From contig NZ_LT629784.1 in assembly GCF_900105595.1 (NCBI RefSeq), positions 3,998,501-4,062,500 on the forward strand: a stretch of 64,000 bases of DNA, given 5' to 3'. Below the pieces are notes generated by a model. It saw only the letters and a program-made list of their open reading frames with translations. It searched no databases and was not told the origin of the DNA. The DNA is from Stappia sp. ES.058 (GTDB taxonomy: Bacteria > Pseudomonadota > Alphaproteobacteria > Rhizobiales > Stappiaceae). Positions 8,749 to 18,575 of the stretch are shown here, one piece after another (within the stretch, counting starts at the first letter, position 1; each line of letters starts with the position of its first letter). The position numbers were made by a program, and so were the translations under genes.

Positions 8749-10059
8749 ATGGATCAGGTAACGGCGATACTGGACCGGTTGCTCGCGCTTCACCCGCGCG
8801 AGATCGACTTGTCGCTCGGGCGCATGGAACGCCTTCTGGAGGCGCTTGGCCGTCCGCAGGGCCGTCTCCCGCCGACGATTCACATCGCCGGGACCAACGG
8901 CAAGGGATCGACCACCGCCTTCATGCGCGCGATCCTGGAGGCGGCCGGCCTCAAGGTTCATGTCTATACCTCTCCGCATCTCGTTTCCTTCAACGAACGC
9001 ATCCGCATTGCCGGGCGGCTTGTCGACGACGCACGGCTAATCGGCGCGCTCGATGCCTGCGAACAGGCGAATGCGGGCGAGGAGATCACCTTCTTCGAGG
9101 TGACGACGGCGGCGGCCTTCTGGCTGTTTGCGGAAGAGCCGGCCGATATCCTGTTGCTTGAGGTCGGGCTTGGCGGGCGGCTGGATGCCACCAATGTCAT
9201 CGATGCGCCGCTTGCAAGCGTCATTACACCCGTCTCGATGGATCACGAACGCTATCTCGGCGAGACCCTGGCCGATATCGCAGCGGAGAAGGCGGGCATC
9301 CTGAAAGCGGGCGCGCCGGCGATCGTCGCGCCCCAGCCGGAAGCGGCCCGGGATGTTGTCGCGCGCCTGGCCGGCGCGCTCGGCGCGCCGCTGACATCGT
9401 TCGGCGAAGGGTTTCATGCTTTCGAGGAAAACGGCCGGCTGGTCTATCAGGATGACGAAGGCCTGATGGACCTGCCCCGTCCCCGGTTGATCGGGCGTCA
9501 TCAAGCGGTGAATGCCGGCATGGCCATCGCCGCGCTGCGCCAGGCAGGACGCTTGCCCGATGCAGAAACGATCGGTCGCGGTCTGCTGTCCGTGGACTGG
9601 CCGGGCCGCATGCAGCCGCTGATGCACGGCCCGTTGCTGGATCTCTGTCCGCCTGAGACCGAACTCTGGCTCGACGGCGGACACAATCCGGGCGCCGGCG
9701 CCGCGATCGCGGCGGAGATGGGCTTGCAGCAAGAGCGCTCGGATCGCCCGCTGTATCTTGTGTCCGGAATGTTGAAGACCAAGGATCCGGTTGGCTTCTT
9801 TCAACCCTTTGCAGGCCTTGCTCGCCATGTCGCGACGATCCCGATTGCCTCGACCGATGCCTATCGCAGGCCGGAGGACCTTGCTGGAGCGGCCGCGGAT
9901 GCCGGCCTGCAGGCGACCGCCTTCGCTTCGCTCGAAGCTGCGCTGAAGGATACCGGCGAGCGGGCCGAACTCGATGGCGTGGCGCCCCGCGTCCTGATCT
10001 GCGGGTCGCTCTATCTAGCCGGAGAGATCCTGTCGAAGAACGGCATGCGCCCGGTCTGA
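8749..10059 (+). CDS. folC: Bifunctional dihydrofolate synthase / folylpolyglutamate synthase
   Basis: Adds glutamate to dihydropteroate and then to folates, in the cytoplasm. It is 436 aa from the ATG at 8749, where family members start (MDQVTAILDRLLALHP). Upstream in-frame starts at 8689 (ATG) and 8674 (TTG) would add 20-25 residues that do not look conserved. The P-loop HIAGTNGKGSTTAF, TSPHLVSFNERIRI, LEVGLGGRLDATNVI and the C-terminal LDGGHNPGA are present. It ends the trpA-accD-folC run and meets the opposite-strand coaA with 10 bases between stops. Confidence 0.95.
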   Translation: MDQVTAILDRLLALHPREIDLSLGRMERLLEALGRPQGRLPPTIHIAGTNGKGSTTAFMRAILEAAGLKVHVYTSPHLVSFNERIRIAGRLVDDARLIGALDACEQANAGEEITFFEVTTAAAFWLFAEEPADILLLEVGLGGRLDATNVIDAPLASVITPVSMDHERYLGETLADIAAEKAGILKAGAPAIVAPQPEAARDVVARLAGALGAPLTSFGEGFHAFEENGRLVYQDDEGLMDLPRPRLIGRHQAVNAGMAIAALRQAGRLPDAETIGRGLLSVDWPGRMQPLMHGPLLDLCPPETELWLDGGHNPGAGAAIAAEMGLQQERSDRPLYLVSGMLKTKDPVGFFQPFAGLARHVATIPIASTDAYRRPEDLAGAAADAGLQATAFASLEAALKDTGERAELDGVAPRVLICGSLYLAGEILSKNGMRPV

Positions 10060-10069
10060 TCACCGCCGA

Positions 10070-11041
10070 TCACAGTTTCCGCAGCCGCACCTCGTTGATC
10101 GCGTGATCCGAGCCCTTACTCAGGATCAGGTCGGCGCGCGGGCGGGTCGGCAGGATGTTTTCCTGAAGATTGACCAGATTGATCTCGCTCCACAGCCCTT
10201 CCGCGATGGCAAGGGCGTCCTCGTCGCTCGCCAGCGCGTATTTGTTGAAATAGGAACCGGGATCGCGGAAGGCGGTTTCGCGCAGGCGCATGAAGCGCGA
10301 GACGTACCAGTTGTGCAGTACGTCCTCATCCGCATCGATATAGATCGAGAAGTCGAAAAAATCGGAGACGAAGGGCACTTCCTTGCCGTCGCGCGGCAGG
10401 TTGCTCGTCTGGAGCACGTTCAGCCCCTCGAGGATCAGGATGTCCGGACGGTCGACGGTGACCGACTGGCCGGGCATGACGTCGTAGTAGAAATGCGAGT
10501 AGACCGGTGCGGCGACATGCCGGCGGCCGGCTTTCAGGTCTGACAGGAACTTCAGCAGCGTCGGGCGGTCGTAGCTTTCCGGAAAGCCCTTGCGTCGCAT
10601 CAGTCCTTCCGCTTCCAGCACGGCGTTTGGATAGAGAAATCCGTCGGTTGTCACCAGGTCGACCTTGGGGCTGGCTGGCCAGCGCGCGAGCAGCGCCTGC
10701 AGCAGACGCGCCGTTGTGGACTTCCCAACCGCGACGGACCCGGCGAGGCCGATGATGAAGGGGTTCTTGACCTCGTTGCTGCCCAGAAAGCGGTTGGTTG
10801 CCCGGTGCAGTTGCTGGGTCGCCTCAACGTAATAGGCGAGAAGCCGCGATAGCGGCAGAAGGATCGATTCCACCTGCCCGATAGACACGGGATCGTTCAG
10901 GCTCTGCAGCCGCCGCACCTCTTCCACCCGAAGCGTCATCGGCGTGTCGGCCCGCAGCCGCGCCCATTCGGCTTCGGTGAAGACCCTGTAGGGCGATAGC
11001 TCGTCTTCGGTGATTTTGCCGAAACCGTGTTCCATGACCAA
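10070..11041 (-). CDS. coaA: Type I pantothenate kinase
   Basis: Phosphorylates pantothenate, the first and usually rate-setting step of coenzyme A synthesis. It is 323 aa with the P-loop GSVAVGKS (101-108), the segment [26 protein letters not shown] and a LILEGLNVL box, as in bacterial CoaA. A second ATG two codons in (11035) could also be the start. It is the last gene of the his block, following hisE by 136 bases. A his-coaA link is common in Rhizobiales. Confidence 0.96.
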   Translation of the reverse strand: MVMEHGFGKITEDELSPYRVFTEAEWARLRADTPMTLRVEEVRRLQSLNDPVSIGQVESILLPLSRLLAYYVEATQQLHRATNRFLGSNEVKNPFIIGLAGSVAVGKSTTARLLQALLARWPASPKVDLVTTDGFLYPNAVLEAEGLMRRKGFPESYDRPTLLKFLSDLKAGRRHVAAPVYSHFYYDVMPGQSVTVDRPDILILEGLNVLQTSNLPRDGKEVPFVSDFFDFSIYIDADEDVLHNWYVSRFMRLRETAFRDPGSYFNKYALASDEDALAIAEGLWSEINLVNLQENILPTRPRADLILSKGSDHAINEVRLRKL

Positions 11042-11062
11042 GTGAAGTCCCGATCCCCCTGA

Positions 11063-11082
11063 CCGGACGTCCTGCCGTCCGG
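11063..11082. repeat. 7-bp-stem hairpin between hisE and coaA
   Basis: CCGGACG, a 6-base loop and CGTCCGG. On the reverse strand it lies between hisE and coaA without a T-run, so it may attenuate or process the transcript rather than end it. Confidence 0.35.
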
Positions 11083-11177
11083 ATCAACCTGCGTGTGACC
11101 GTCCGCCGGCCGCCGCGTGGTCGTTTCAGTGCCGGCGCCGCATCGACGCCAATTGCGGTTGCGACAGTTGCGGTCCG

Positions 11178-11501
11178 TCAGTCGCGCGGACGCGATGCCT
11201 TTTCTTCAAGCCCGGTCTGGCCGGTTCGCCTGGCCAGTTCCTCCATCACCGTCGCCAGCGGCACGTCGCGGGCCTGCAGCAGCACGAGCAGATGATACAG
11301 GAGGTCTGCGGCTTCCCCGGTCAGCCCTGCCTTGTCGTCCTCGACAGCGGCAATCGCGGCCTCCACCGCTTCCTCGCCGACTTTCTGGGCGATTTTGGAG
11401 ACGCCCTTGTCCATCAGCTTGCGGGTGTAGGACGATGCGTCGTCGCTGGCGGCCCGCGTGCCGATAATGCGGTCGAGATCATCGAGTGTGAAGGCGGTCA
11501 T
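11178..11501 (-). CDS. hisE: Phosphoribosyl-ATP pyrophosphatase
   Basis: Second step of histidine synthesis: hydrolyses phosphoribosyl-ATP to phosphoribosyl-AMP. It is 107 aa, a stand-alone all-helical MazG-like protein as usual in alphaproteobacteria, with the metal-binding [10 protein letters not shown] and [13 protein letters not shown] helices. It follows hisF by 54 bases in the his operon. hisI, the next step, is not in the window. Confidence 0.96.
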   Translation of the reverse strand: MTAFTLDDLDRIIGTRAASDDASSYTRKLMDKGVSKIAQKVGEEAVEAAIAAVEDDKAGLTGEAADLLYHLLVLLQARDVPLATVMEELARRTGQTGLEEKASRPRD

Positions 11502-11555
11502 TGGTCGAAACGAGGTCCCTGGCCCGGATCAGGTGGTGCGTGGTGTCGGTGCGTC

Positions 11556-12332
11556 TCACGCATCGAGGCGCATTGGTATGCCATGTGCCGCCATATGCGA
11601 TTTGGTCTCGCGGATCGTGTGAGTGCCGAAGTGGAAGATCGAGGCGGCGAGCACCGCCGTTGCGTGGCCGTCGCGCACCCCTTCGAGCATGTGATCGAGC
11701 GTGCCGACGCCGCCCGATGCGATCACCGGAACGGGGACGGCATCGGCGATGGCGCGCGTCAGTGCTATGTTGAAGCCGAGCCGCGTGCCGTCGCGGTCCA
11801 TCGAGGTGACGAGAAGTTCGCCCGCTCCAAGCTCCACGGCCCTGCGGGCGAAGTCGACGGCATCGATCCCGGTTTCCGTGCGCCCGCCATGGGTGAAGAT
11901 CTCGAAGCGCTCGGGCTCGCCGGGCCGGTTGACCTGCTTCGCGTCGATGGAGACGACAATGCATTGTGCGCCGAACTTTTCCGCTGCCTCGCGGATGAAG
12001 TCGGGGTTTTTCACGGCAGCGGTGTTGATCGAGACCTTGTCGGCGCCCGCGATCAAGAGCTTGCGGATGTCCTCCACCGTGCGCACCCCGCCGCCGACCG
12101 TCAGCGGCATGAAACAGGCCTCGGCCGTGCGGCGCACGACGTCATAGATCGTGTCGCGGCCCTCGTGGCTGGCGGTGATGTCGAGGAAGCACAATTCGTC
12201 CGCGCCCGCCGCATCATAGGCCTTTGCGGCCTCAACGGGGTCGCCTGCATCGACCAGATTGACGAAATTGATGCCCTTGACGACACGGCCGTCCTTGACG
12301 TCCAGACAGGGAATGACACGGGCTTTCAACAT
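11556..12332 (-). CDS. hisF: Imidazole glycerol phosphate synthase, cyclase subunit
   Basis: With HisH it closes the imidazole ring, releasing IGP and AICAR. It is 258 aa from the ATG at 12332, preceded by GAGGCG; a longer frame exists but begins within the 105-base gap to hisA. The catalytic acids fall exactly at Asp11 ([11 protein letters not shown]) and Asp130 (VVSID). The phosphate loops LTVGGGVRT and [10 protein letters not shown] are present. hisA is immediately upstream and hisE downstream. Confidence 0.97.
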   Translation of the reverse strand: MLKARVIPCLDVKDGRVVKGINFVNLVDAGDPVEAAKAYDAAGADELCFLDITASHEGRDTIYDVVRRTAEACFMPLTVGGGVRTVEDIRKLLIAGADKVSINTAAVKNPDFIREAAEKFGAQCIVVSIDAKQVNRPGEPERFEIFTHGGRTETGIDAVDFARRAVELGAGELLVTSMDRDGTRLGFNIALTRAIADAVPVPVIASGGVGTLDHMLEGVRDGHATAVLAASIFHFGTHTIRETKSHMAAHGIPMRLDA

Positions 12333-12437
12333 CTTGGCAACGCCTCGGGCGATTTTCGCGGGTGCAGCATAGCGATACGGTCGCGAAACTGCAAAGCCGG
12401 GCAAAAAAGACAACCCGGCCGCGTGAAAGACTGGCCG

Positions 12438-13169
12438 TCAGGCCGGCTTGAGAAGGGCGATCGCCTCGGCCGGATCGAGCCGACCGTCATAAAGCGCACG
12501 GCCGGAAATCGCTCCGGCAAGGATCGCGCAGTCGGGTGCGGCAAGACGACGGACATCCTCGATGGAGGCCAGCCCGCCGGAGGCGATCACCGGGATCGAG
12601 GTGGCCTTCGCCAGATCGAGGGTCGCGTCCCAGTTGATTCCGGCGAGCACACCGTCGCGGTCGATGTCTGTGTAGATGATCGCGGAAACGCCGGCATCCT
12701 CGAAGCGGGACGCCAGTTCGCTTGCGGCAAGCTCGGAGGTTTCCGCCCAGCCTTCAACGGCGACCTTGCCGCCGCGCGCGTCGATGCCGACCGCAACGCG
12801 TCCGGGAAAGGCGGTGCAAGCGGCTTTGACCAGCTGCGGATCGCGCACGGCGACGGTGCCGAGAATGACGCGGGCAATGCCCTTCGTCAGCCAGGCCTCG
12901 ATATGGTCAAGGCTGCGGATGCCGCCGCCAAGCTGAACCGGGTTGGTGGTCGCCGACAGGATTGCGTCGACCGCATCGCCATTGCGGCTTTCCCCGGCGA
13001 AGGCGCCGTCGAGATCGACGACATGCAGCCAGTCGAAGCCCTGGTCCTGAAAGGCCTTGGCCTGGGCGCCGGGATCGTCGTTGAAGACGGTGGCCTGGTC
13101 CATGTCGCCCAGCTTCAGGCGGACGCATTGGCCGCCCTTGAGGTCGATGGCGGGAAAGAGTGTGGGCAT
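12438..13169 (-). CDS. hisA: Phosphoribosylformimino-AICAR ribotide isomerase
   Basis: Amadori isomerase of histidine synthesis that makes the HisHF substrate. It is a 243-aa TIM barrel paralogous to HisF, with the N-terminal catalytic Asp in [14 protein letters not shown], the second acid in YTDIDRDG, and the phosphate loops QLGGGIRS and [10 protein letters not shown]. It lies 36 bases after hisH. Confidence 0.97.
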   Translation of the reverse strand: MPTLFPAIDLKGGQCVRLKLGDMDQATVFNDDPGAQAKAFQDQGFDWLHVVDLDGAFAGESRNGDAVDAILSATTNPVQLGGGIRSLDHIEAWLTKGIARVILGTVAVRDPQLVKAACTAFPGRVAVGIDARGGKVAVEGWAETSELAASELASRFEDAGVSAIIYTDIDRDGVLAGINWDATLDLAKATSIPVIASGGLASIEDVRRLAAPDCAILAGAISGRALYDGRLDPAEAIALLKPA

Positions 13170-13205
13170 GGGAAAGGGTCCGGTGTTGACGATCGCTCGG
13201 GCGCC

Positions 13206-13856
13206 TCAGGGCGCCCAGTCGAGGAAATTGGCGATCAGCTCCAGCCCGAGCCGTTGGCTCTTTTCCGGGTGAAACTGCGTTCCGATCATCGTGTCGCGGC
13301 CGACGATCGCGGTGATCGTGCCGCCATACTCCGTGGTGGCGAGCACATGGGCGGGATCGCGCGCGGCGAGGTGATAGGAGTGCACGAAATAGGCGTGCAG
13401 ACCGTCCGGGCCGGTGTCCAGACCGTCGAGCACAGGGTGAGCGCCGGGCACGGAGATCGTGTTCCAGCCCATGTGCGGAATTTTCAGGGTCGGATCGTTC
13501 GGCGTGATCGCGGCGACATCGCCCGGAATCCAGCCGAAGCCATCGGTCGTTTCGAATTCGAGCCCGCGGCTTGCCATCAGCTGCATGCCGACGCAGATGC
13601 CGAAGAACGGGCGTCCCCTGGTCTCCACCGCCTCGATCAGCGCCTCGGCCATGCCGTCGACGGCCTTGAGGCCGCGCGAACAATCGGCGAAGGCGCCGAC
13701 GCCGGGAAGCACGATGCGGTCGGCGCTGGCGACCACGTCGGGATCGGCCGTGACACGGACCTGCGGCGCATGCGCATGGGCCCGCGCAGCATGTTCGAAC
13801 GCTTTTTCGGCGGAGCGCAGATTGCCGGATCCATAGTCGATGATGGCGATCAGCAT
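13206..13856 (-). CDS. hisH: Imidazole glycerol phosphate synthase, glutamine amidotransferase subunit
   Basis: Class I glutaminase that feeds ammonia to HisF. It is 216 aa. The triad is visible as the nucleophile in [11 protein letters not shown] and the His-Glu pair in GTQFHPEKS. The start [13 protein letters not shown] is typical. It is followed by hisA and preceded, after 30 bases, by the DUF2628 gene. Confidence 0.97.
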   Translation of the reverse strand: MLIAIIDYGSGNLRSAEKAFEHAARAHAHAPQVRVTADPDVVASADRIVLPGVGAFADCSRGLKAVDGMAEALIEAVETRGRPFFGICVGMQLMASRGLEFETTDGFGWIPGDVAAITPNDPTLKIPHMGWNTISVPGAHPVLDGLDTGPDGLHAYFVHSYHLAARDPAHVLATTEYGGTITAIVGRDTMIGTQFHPEKSQRLGLELIANFLDWAP

Positions 13857-13886
13857 GGTCTTTTTCCGATTGTCGTCTGTCTGGTG

Positions 13887-14387
13887 TCAGCTGTGGCGGG
13901 GGCCGGGTGTCAGGCCGACGACATGGGCGCTGGCAAAACGGGGGGCATTTGCGGGCGCCATGCGCGGGGCGGGCGCCGGAGTCGCCGGCGCGGGCGTGGT
14001 CTGCCGGGCCGCAAGGGCGGAGAAGAACCTTTGCTCGGCATCGGCAAGCGTGCTGCCCTCGACCGTTGCGACAAATTGCCAGCCGCGCCGTTCCATCGTC
14101 CAGCGGCGCAGGCCATTGGCTTCAAGCGCGACGAGCACGGCGAACAGCAATCCGCCGAGCAGCGGGGCAACGCCGCCGATCTGGCGTGTCACGAACTCAA
14201 GCAACAGCGCCAGCACCAGATACACGATCACCACCAGCCAAAGCCGGCGAAACAGCATCCAGATGACGGCGATGTAGAGTGCTGGCCAGCAAAAGCCTTC
14301 CTTGATGAAGGTGACGCGGTCGAGGTCCGTGTCGCTGAGGCTGTCCGGGTAGGTGTCCGGCGGGATCAGCACCGTGTACATGGTCAT
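13887..14387 (-). CDS. DUF2628 membrane protein inside the his operon
   Basis: Function unknown. It is 166 aa from the ATG at 14387, chosen for the GGGAGGCG site before it; the frame is open much further up but that part overlaps hisB. Two or three membrane segments span about residues 25-80 (PALYIAVIWMLF, LWLVVIVYLVLALLLEF, LLGGLLFAVLVAL). A soluble C-terminal part (about 85-166) is rich in Ala and Pro. The same small gene sits between hisB and hisH in many Rhizobiales as I recall, so the placement is conserved, but no role in histidine synthesis has been shown to my knowledge. Confidence 0.85.
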   Translation of the reverse strand: MTMYTVLIPPDTYPDSLSDTDLDRVTFIKEGFCWPALYIAVIWMLFRRLWLVVIVYLVLALLLEFVTRQIGGVAPLLGGLLFAVLVALEANGLRRWTMERRGWQFVATVEGSTLADAEQRFFSALAARQTTPAPATPAPAPRMAPANAPRFASAHVVGLTPGPRHS

Positions 14388-14418
14388 GCGTCGCGCCTCC
14401 CAGCGCTCTCGCGGCATG

Positions 14419-15012
14419 TCAGCCGCCGAGTTGGCCTTTGGTGGAGGGCACCCGACCCGATTGACGCGGGTCGGCTTCGATGGCCTTGCGCAGGCAACGG
14501 GCCACCGCCTTGAAGCAGGTTTCGGCGATATGGTGGCAATTGCGCCCGGTAAGATTGGCGACATGCAGCGTAATGCCGGCGTTCATCGCAAAGGCGCGGA
14601 AGAACTCCTCGAAGAGCTCCGCGTCGAAGTCGCCGACCTTGTCGCGATCGAACGTCACGTCCCAGACGAGGAAGGGGCGTCCCGAGACGTCCAGCGCGCA
14701 GCGCGTCAGGGACTCGTCCATCGCAAGATGGCAATCCGCGTAGCGGGCGATGCCGGTCATGTCGCCAAGCGCCTCTTTCAAGGCCTGGCCGAGGGCAATG
14801 CCGATATCCTCGGTCGTGTGATGGGCGTCGATATGCGTGTCACCGGTGGCGCGCACGGTGATGTCGATCAGGGAATGCCGGGCGAGCTGCTCGAGCATGT
14901 GGTCCAGGAATCCGACGCCGGTCGTGATCTGATAGGCCCCGGTTCCATCAAGCGTGAGGCTGACGGAAACATCCGTTTCCTTGGTCGTGCGCGAGATCGT
15001 TGCGGTGCGCAT
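14419..15012 (-). CDS. hisB: Imidazoleglycerol-phosphate dehydratase
   Basis: Manganese-dependent dehydration of IGP to imidazole acetol phosphate. It is 197 aa with the duplicated metal-site pattern: [39 protein letters not shown] and [12 protein letters not shown]. The start is ambiguous: ATG at 15012 or three codons earlier at 15021, where GGGGAAA is too close. It is the single-domain form without the phosphatase of enteric HisB. First gene of the reverse-strand his operon, divergent from pyrF across about 230 bases. Confidence 0.96.
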   Translation of the reverse strand: MRTATISRTTKETDVSVSLTLDGTGAYQITTGVGFLDHMLEQLARHSLIDITVRATGDTHIDAHHTTEDIGIALGQALKEALGDMTGIARYADCHLAMDESLTRCALDVSGRPFLVWDVTFDRDKVGDFDAELFEEFFRAFAMNAGITLHVANLTGRNCHHIAETCFKAVARCLRKAIEADPRQSGRVPSTKGQLGG

Positions 15013-15085
15013 GGACGGCATTTTCCCCGTGGAGGCCCGGTGAAGCGATGCGGGCAATTGGTCGACATGTCAAAGGCGAGGCGAA

Positions 15086-15106
15086 TGCCGCCCTGTTTCG
15101 GCGGCA
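15086..15106. promoter_or_regulatory. 7-bp-stem hairpin in the hisB/pyrF intergenic region
   Basis: TGCCGCC, a 7-base loop and GGCGGCA form a perfect stem about 75 bases before hisB. It may be a leader structure of the his transcript or an operator. I see no run of His codons that would indicate classical attenuation. Confidence 0.35.
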
Positions 15107-15241
15107 AGTGGTTTTTGCCTTGTATCAGGGCGCCGGGTTCAAGGAAATACCTCGCTTTCAATCTGGCTTCCGATCTGGTCAAGACCGGCACCCCTGGCGT
15201 AGAAGAGCCTGCACTGCCCCTGATGCACGGAGACGCCCGAC

Positions 15242-15976
15242 ATGCCCGCCGTATCCTCGCCCTCGCCTTTTGCGCCCGCAAGCGCCCGCGATCGTCTGAT
15301 CGTCGGACTTGACGTTCCAACGGTGGGCGAAGCCCGCGACATCGTGCGGCGCACCGAAGGCGCGGTCGGCACCTACAAGATCGGCATGCAGCTGCAATTC
15401 GCCGGCGGGCTGGAGTTTGCCCGCGAGCTGGCCGAGGCCGGCCATTCCATTTTCCTCGACGTCAAGCTTCTCGATATCGACAACACGGTTGCCAAGGCCG
15501 TTGAAAACATCGCCCGCATGGGCATGCGCTTCGTCACGATCCATGCCTATCCGAAGGCGATGACGGCGGCGGCCGATGCGCTCGCCGCCACCGGCGCCAA
15601 CCTCTGTCTTCTTGGGGTGACGGTTCTCACCTCGATGGACGAGGAGGATCTTCATGCGGCCGGCTATGCCGGGTCGGTACCGGGTCTGGTGCGCGCTCGG
15701 GCGGCCAATGCAAGGGCCGCCGGCATGGGCGGGATCGTCTGTTCGCCACAGGAGGTTTCGGATCTGCGCGAGGTTCTGGGAGACGAGCTTGTGACCGTGA
15801 CGCCGGGCATCCGGCCCGCAGGCTCCCAGGCTGGCGACCAGAAGCGGATCATGACTCCGGCGGATGCGATCAAGGCGGGAGCAGACTATCTCGTCGTCGC
15901 CCGTCCGATCGTGATGGCGTCCGATCCGCGCGCCGCCGCAGAGACGATCGTGGCGGAAATCGACGCGGCGCTGTAG
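15242..15976 (+). CDS. pyrF: Orotidine 5'-phosphate decarboxylase
   Basis: Last step of UMP synthesis. It is 244 aa. The catalytic Asp-Lys-Asp network is visible in [13 protein letters not shown], with an N-terminal LIVGLDVPT strand, the [12 protein letters not shown] segment and the phosphate loop [17 protein letters not shown]. It is a lone forward gene divergent from hisB and convergent with the aminotransferase (16 bases between stops). Confidence 0.97.
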   Translation: MPAVSSPSPFAPASARDRLIVGLDVPTVGEARDIVRRTEGAVGTYKIGMQLQFAGGLEFARELAEAGHSIFLDVKLLDIDNTVAKAVENIARMGMRFVTIHAYPKAMTAAADALAATGANLCLLGVTVLTSMDEEDLHAAGYAGSVPGLVRARAANARAAGMGGIVCSPQEVSDLREVLGDELVTVTPGIRPAGSQAGDQKRIMTPADAIKAGADYLVVARPIVMASDPRAAAETIVAEIDAAL

Positions 15977-15992
15977 CCCGCGCGGTGCGGCG

Positions 15993-17219
15993 TCACTGAG
16001 CTGCCGCAACCTGTGCGTTGTCGGTTTCCGCAGCGTTCGCACGCAGCGCGTTCGCCAGATGGTCCGTTGCCGCCTGAAGGCCGCCCGCGCCATGCGGGAT
16101 CGAGAGGGCCGAAAGCCCCATTTCGATTACCCCGAGCGCACCGAGTACGGCGGGTGCGTTGACATGGCCCATATGACCGATGCGAAACCCGGTGCCGGTG
16201 ATCTCGCCGATGGTTTCGCCGATGGTCAGTCCGCAGGTGTCCAGGCAAAAGCGGCGCAGAAGCGCCGGGTCCCGGCCGGGTGTCAGGACCACGGTCACGG
16301 AATTTGCGCGTGCGTCCGGATCGAGGATGTTGAATTCCAGCGCGCCGGCTTTTGCCCAGACACCGACGCAGGCGCGCACCGCTTCAGCCAGAAGCCGGTG
16401 GCGGCGATGTGCGCCGGTAAGTCCTTCTTCCAGGAGCATGTCGAGCGCCTTGCGAAAGGCGAAGATCATCTGCACCGGTGGGGTGCCGCAGTATTTCTTG
16501 TAGTGCGCCTCGCCCTGGCGGAAGGTCCAGTCCCAATAGTGGGTTCTGAGGTTTGCCGTGCGATGCGCCGCCATCGCGCGCGCGCCCGCGGCGATGAAGG
16601 AAAGGCCCGGCGGCGTCATCAGCCCTTTCTGTGAGCCGCTCAGCGCGAGGTCCACTCCCCAGGGATCCATGCGAAACGGAACGCAGGCGAGTGAGGCGAT
16701 GGTGTCGACCATGAAAAGTGCTGGATGGCCGGCGGCATTGATGGCCGCGCGCAGAGCGGGAATGTCGTTGATCACCCCGGAGGCGGTGTCGATCTGGACG
16801 GTCAGGATCGCCTTGATGGCTTGCCCGGCGTCCTGCTTCAGCCGTGTTTCCAGGGCATTCGCATCGACCGCATTGCGCCAGTCGCCCTGGAGGATCTCGA
16901 CGTTGAGGCCGAGCATCTCGGCCATCTCGCCCCAACCTCTCGCAAAGGCACCCGAGTCCAGCACCAGAACCGTGTCACCGCGTGACAGCGTGTTGCTCAG
17001 GGCGGCTTCCCAGGCGCCATGACCGTTGGCGGCGTAGATGAATGTGTCGCCGGTCGTGTCGAAAACGGATTTCAGATCGGCCAGGCTCCGATCGGTCATC
17101 TCGACCAGTTCTCCCGTGCGAATGTCGATGGCCGGTCGGTGCATCGCCTGGAGGACTTCATCGGGAACGGTCGTCGGCCCCGGAATCATCAGGATCTTTT
17201 TACCGTTCGCGAGCGTCAT
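15993..17219 (-). CDS. Class V aminotransferase (alanine/serine-glyoxylate type)
   Basis: PLP enzyme of the AGT/SgaA group that typically moves an amino group from alanine or serine to glyoxylate. It is 408 aa from the ATG at 17219, with GGAGAG upstream. The start KKILMIPGPTTVPDEVL and the PLP-lysine segment ALSGSQKGLMTPPGLSF are characteristic, and the C-terminal RIGHMGHVN is also typical. It follows a DAO-type flavoprotein and gcdH in the same direction, which suggests an amino acid catabolic unit rather than the serine cycle, since no other serine-cycle genes are here. Confidence 0.88.
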   Translation of the reverse strand: MTLANGKKILMIPGPTTVPDEVLQAMHRPAIDIRTGELVEMTDRSLADLKSVFDTTGDTFIYAANGHGAWEAALSNTLSRGDTVLVLDSGAFARGWGEMAEMLGLNVEILQGDWRNAVDANALETRLKQDAGQAIKAILTVQIDTASGVINDIPALRAAINAAGHPALFMVDTIASLACVPFRMDPWGVDLALSGSQKGLMTPPGLSFIAAGARAMAAHRTANLRTHYWDWTFRQGEAHYKKYCGTPPVQMIFAFRKALDMLLEEGLTGAHRRHRLLAEAVRACVGVWAKAGALEFNILDPDARANSVTVVLTPGRDPALLRRFCLDTCGLTIGETIGEITGTGFRIGHMGHVNAPAVLGALGVIEMGLSALSIPHGAGGLQAATDHLANALRANAAETDNAQVAAAQ

Positions 17220-17317
17220 GGGCGTCTCTCCAGCACAGGACGTGGCACCTTGGGGCACCTCGGTCTGCAATCGATCGAGGAAAATGACGGCGGATCGGTG
17301 GCCGTCGGGGGGCGAGT

Positions 17318-18499
17318 TTAGACGACGTTCAGTTCAAGGACAGGCAGTTTTCTGGCCATGCGGCCATGCGCAAGCGCGCTCAAGTCCAGTGTTTGATAGT
17401 CGCCATGCACGATCAGTTCCGCAATGCCGCGTCCGACCGCAGGCGCCTGCTGAAGGCCGTGCCCGGAAAAGCCGGCGCACAGCAATAACCCCGGTATGCT
17501 CTCCACCGGACCTATGAAGGCATTGTGGTCGAAAAGGTTCATGTCGTAGTGGCCGGCCCAGGCAGCACCCGGCTTGATCGCCTCGAAGGCGGGAATGCGG
17601 TGCGCCAGTGTCGGCCAAAGGTGCTCTTCGAAGAAGCCGTGGTCGACATCGAAATCGTCACTTTGGGGATCGGCCGCTTCGGGAGGCGCCGAACCGCACA
17701 GGAAACCGGTTCCCTCCGGGCGCACATAGGTGCCGTTCGGGTCGATGAGCAGCGGGCACCCCTCGACCGTATCGCGGCAGTCGAAGGTGAAGATCATTCG
17801 CTTGCGGCTTTCCACGGGAAACGGAACCCCGAGATCGCTCGCAAGGCGTGTCGCGCCACTGGCGCCGGCCGCATTCACCAGCCGGCCGCAGGAGACCGTC
17901 GTTCCGTCGCCGAGCGTCAGGCGAAAGCCGGATCCCTCGGGTTCGGTGCGCATCACCTCGCCGGCGAGATAGGGCACATTGCGCGCCCGTGCGGCCTTGC
18001 GAAACGCCTGCATCAGGCCGTAGCCGTCGAACCAGCCCTCGCCGGTCCGCCCCCAGCAACCGGCCGAAATGTCCTCGGTGTTGAGCCAGGGGAACTGCCG
18101 CCGGAGGCCGTCCGGTTCGAGGAAGGCGATATCCGCGCCCATGCGCGTTTGCAGCACGTGGTTTTCTTCCAGAATGGCGCGCTTGTTGGGAGTTGCCAGG
18201 AAAAGATAGCCGCCTTCGTGCAGGTCGATCTGTGGCCGGTCATCGCCGACAGCGAGGCGGGCGCCGATCTCGCGCAGGAAGGCGATTCCGTAGAGTGAGA
18301 TCTCGATGTTCACCGGGCAGGAAAACTGCTGGCGCACCGACGCTGCGGAAAGCGCAGAGGCGCATTTCGCGTAAGACGGGTCCTTTTCGATCACCAGCAC
18401 AGATCCGGTGAAGTCGGGATCCATCGCCAGGTGGCAGGCGATGGACGATCCCATGACCGCGCCGCCGACGATGGCGACGTCCACAGTGTGATCGCTCAT
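17318..18499 (-). CDS. FAD-dependent amine/amino acid oxidoreductase (DAO family)
   Basis: Oxidises an amine or secondary amino acid with FAD. It is 393 aa with the N-terminal dinucleotide fold VDVAIVGGAVMGSSIACHLA and EKDP, a substrate domain, and the C-terminal FAD-contact segment LLCAGFSGHGLQQAPAVG. It resembles the sarcosine/glycine oxidase and FOXRED1-like branch. It lies between gcdH and the class V aminotransferase with gaps of 76 and 98 bases, so co-transcription is plausible. The substrate is unknown; a lysine- or pipecolate-derived compound would fit gcdH (inference). Confidence 0.85.
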   Translation of the reverse strand: MSDHTVDVAIVGGAVMGSSIACHLAMDPDFTGSVLVIEKDPSYAKCASALSAASVRQQFSCPVNIEISLYGIAFLREIGARLAVGDDRPQIDLHEGGYLFLATPNKRAILEENHVLQTRMGADIAFLEPDGLRRQFPWLNTEDISAGCWGRTGEGWFDGYGLMQAFRKAARARNVPYLAGEVMRTEPEGSGFRLTLGDGTTVSCGRLVNAAGASGATRLASDLGVPFPVESRKRMIFTFDCRDTVEGCPLLIDPNGTYVRPEGTGFLCGSAPPEAADPQSDDFDVDHGFFEEHLWPTLAHRIPAFEAIKPGAAWAGHYDMNLFDHNAFIGPVESIPGLLLCAGFSGHGLQQAPAVGRGIAELIVHGDYQTLDLSALAHGRMARKLPVLELNVV

Positions 18500-18575
18500 G
18501 ACGCCCCGTTGTGGTCGAAAGTCCGCAGATGCGGGCGCGTGATCCGCGCCCGCGGGTGTGTCGGCCGTGGCGCGC

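Noticed and set aside
11292..14513. A 1073-codon forward open frame across the his operon
   Set aside because: Antisense to hisE, hisF, hisA, hisH and the DUF2628 gene, with no recognisable domain.
15993..17219. Serine-cycle assignment of the aminotransferase
   Set aside because: No hydroxypyruvate reductase, malate-CoA ligase or other serine-cycle genes nearby; neighbours point to amino acid or amine catabolism.
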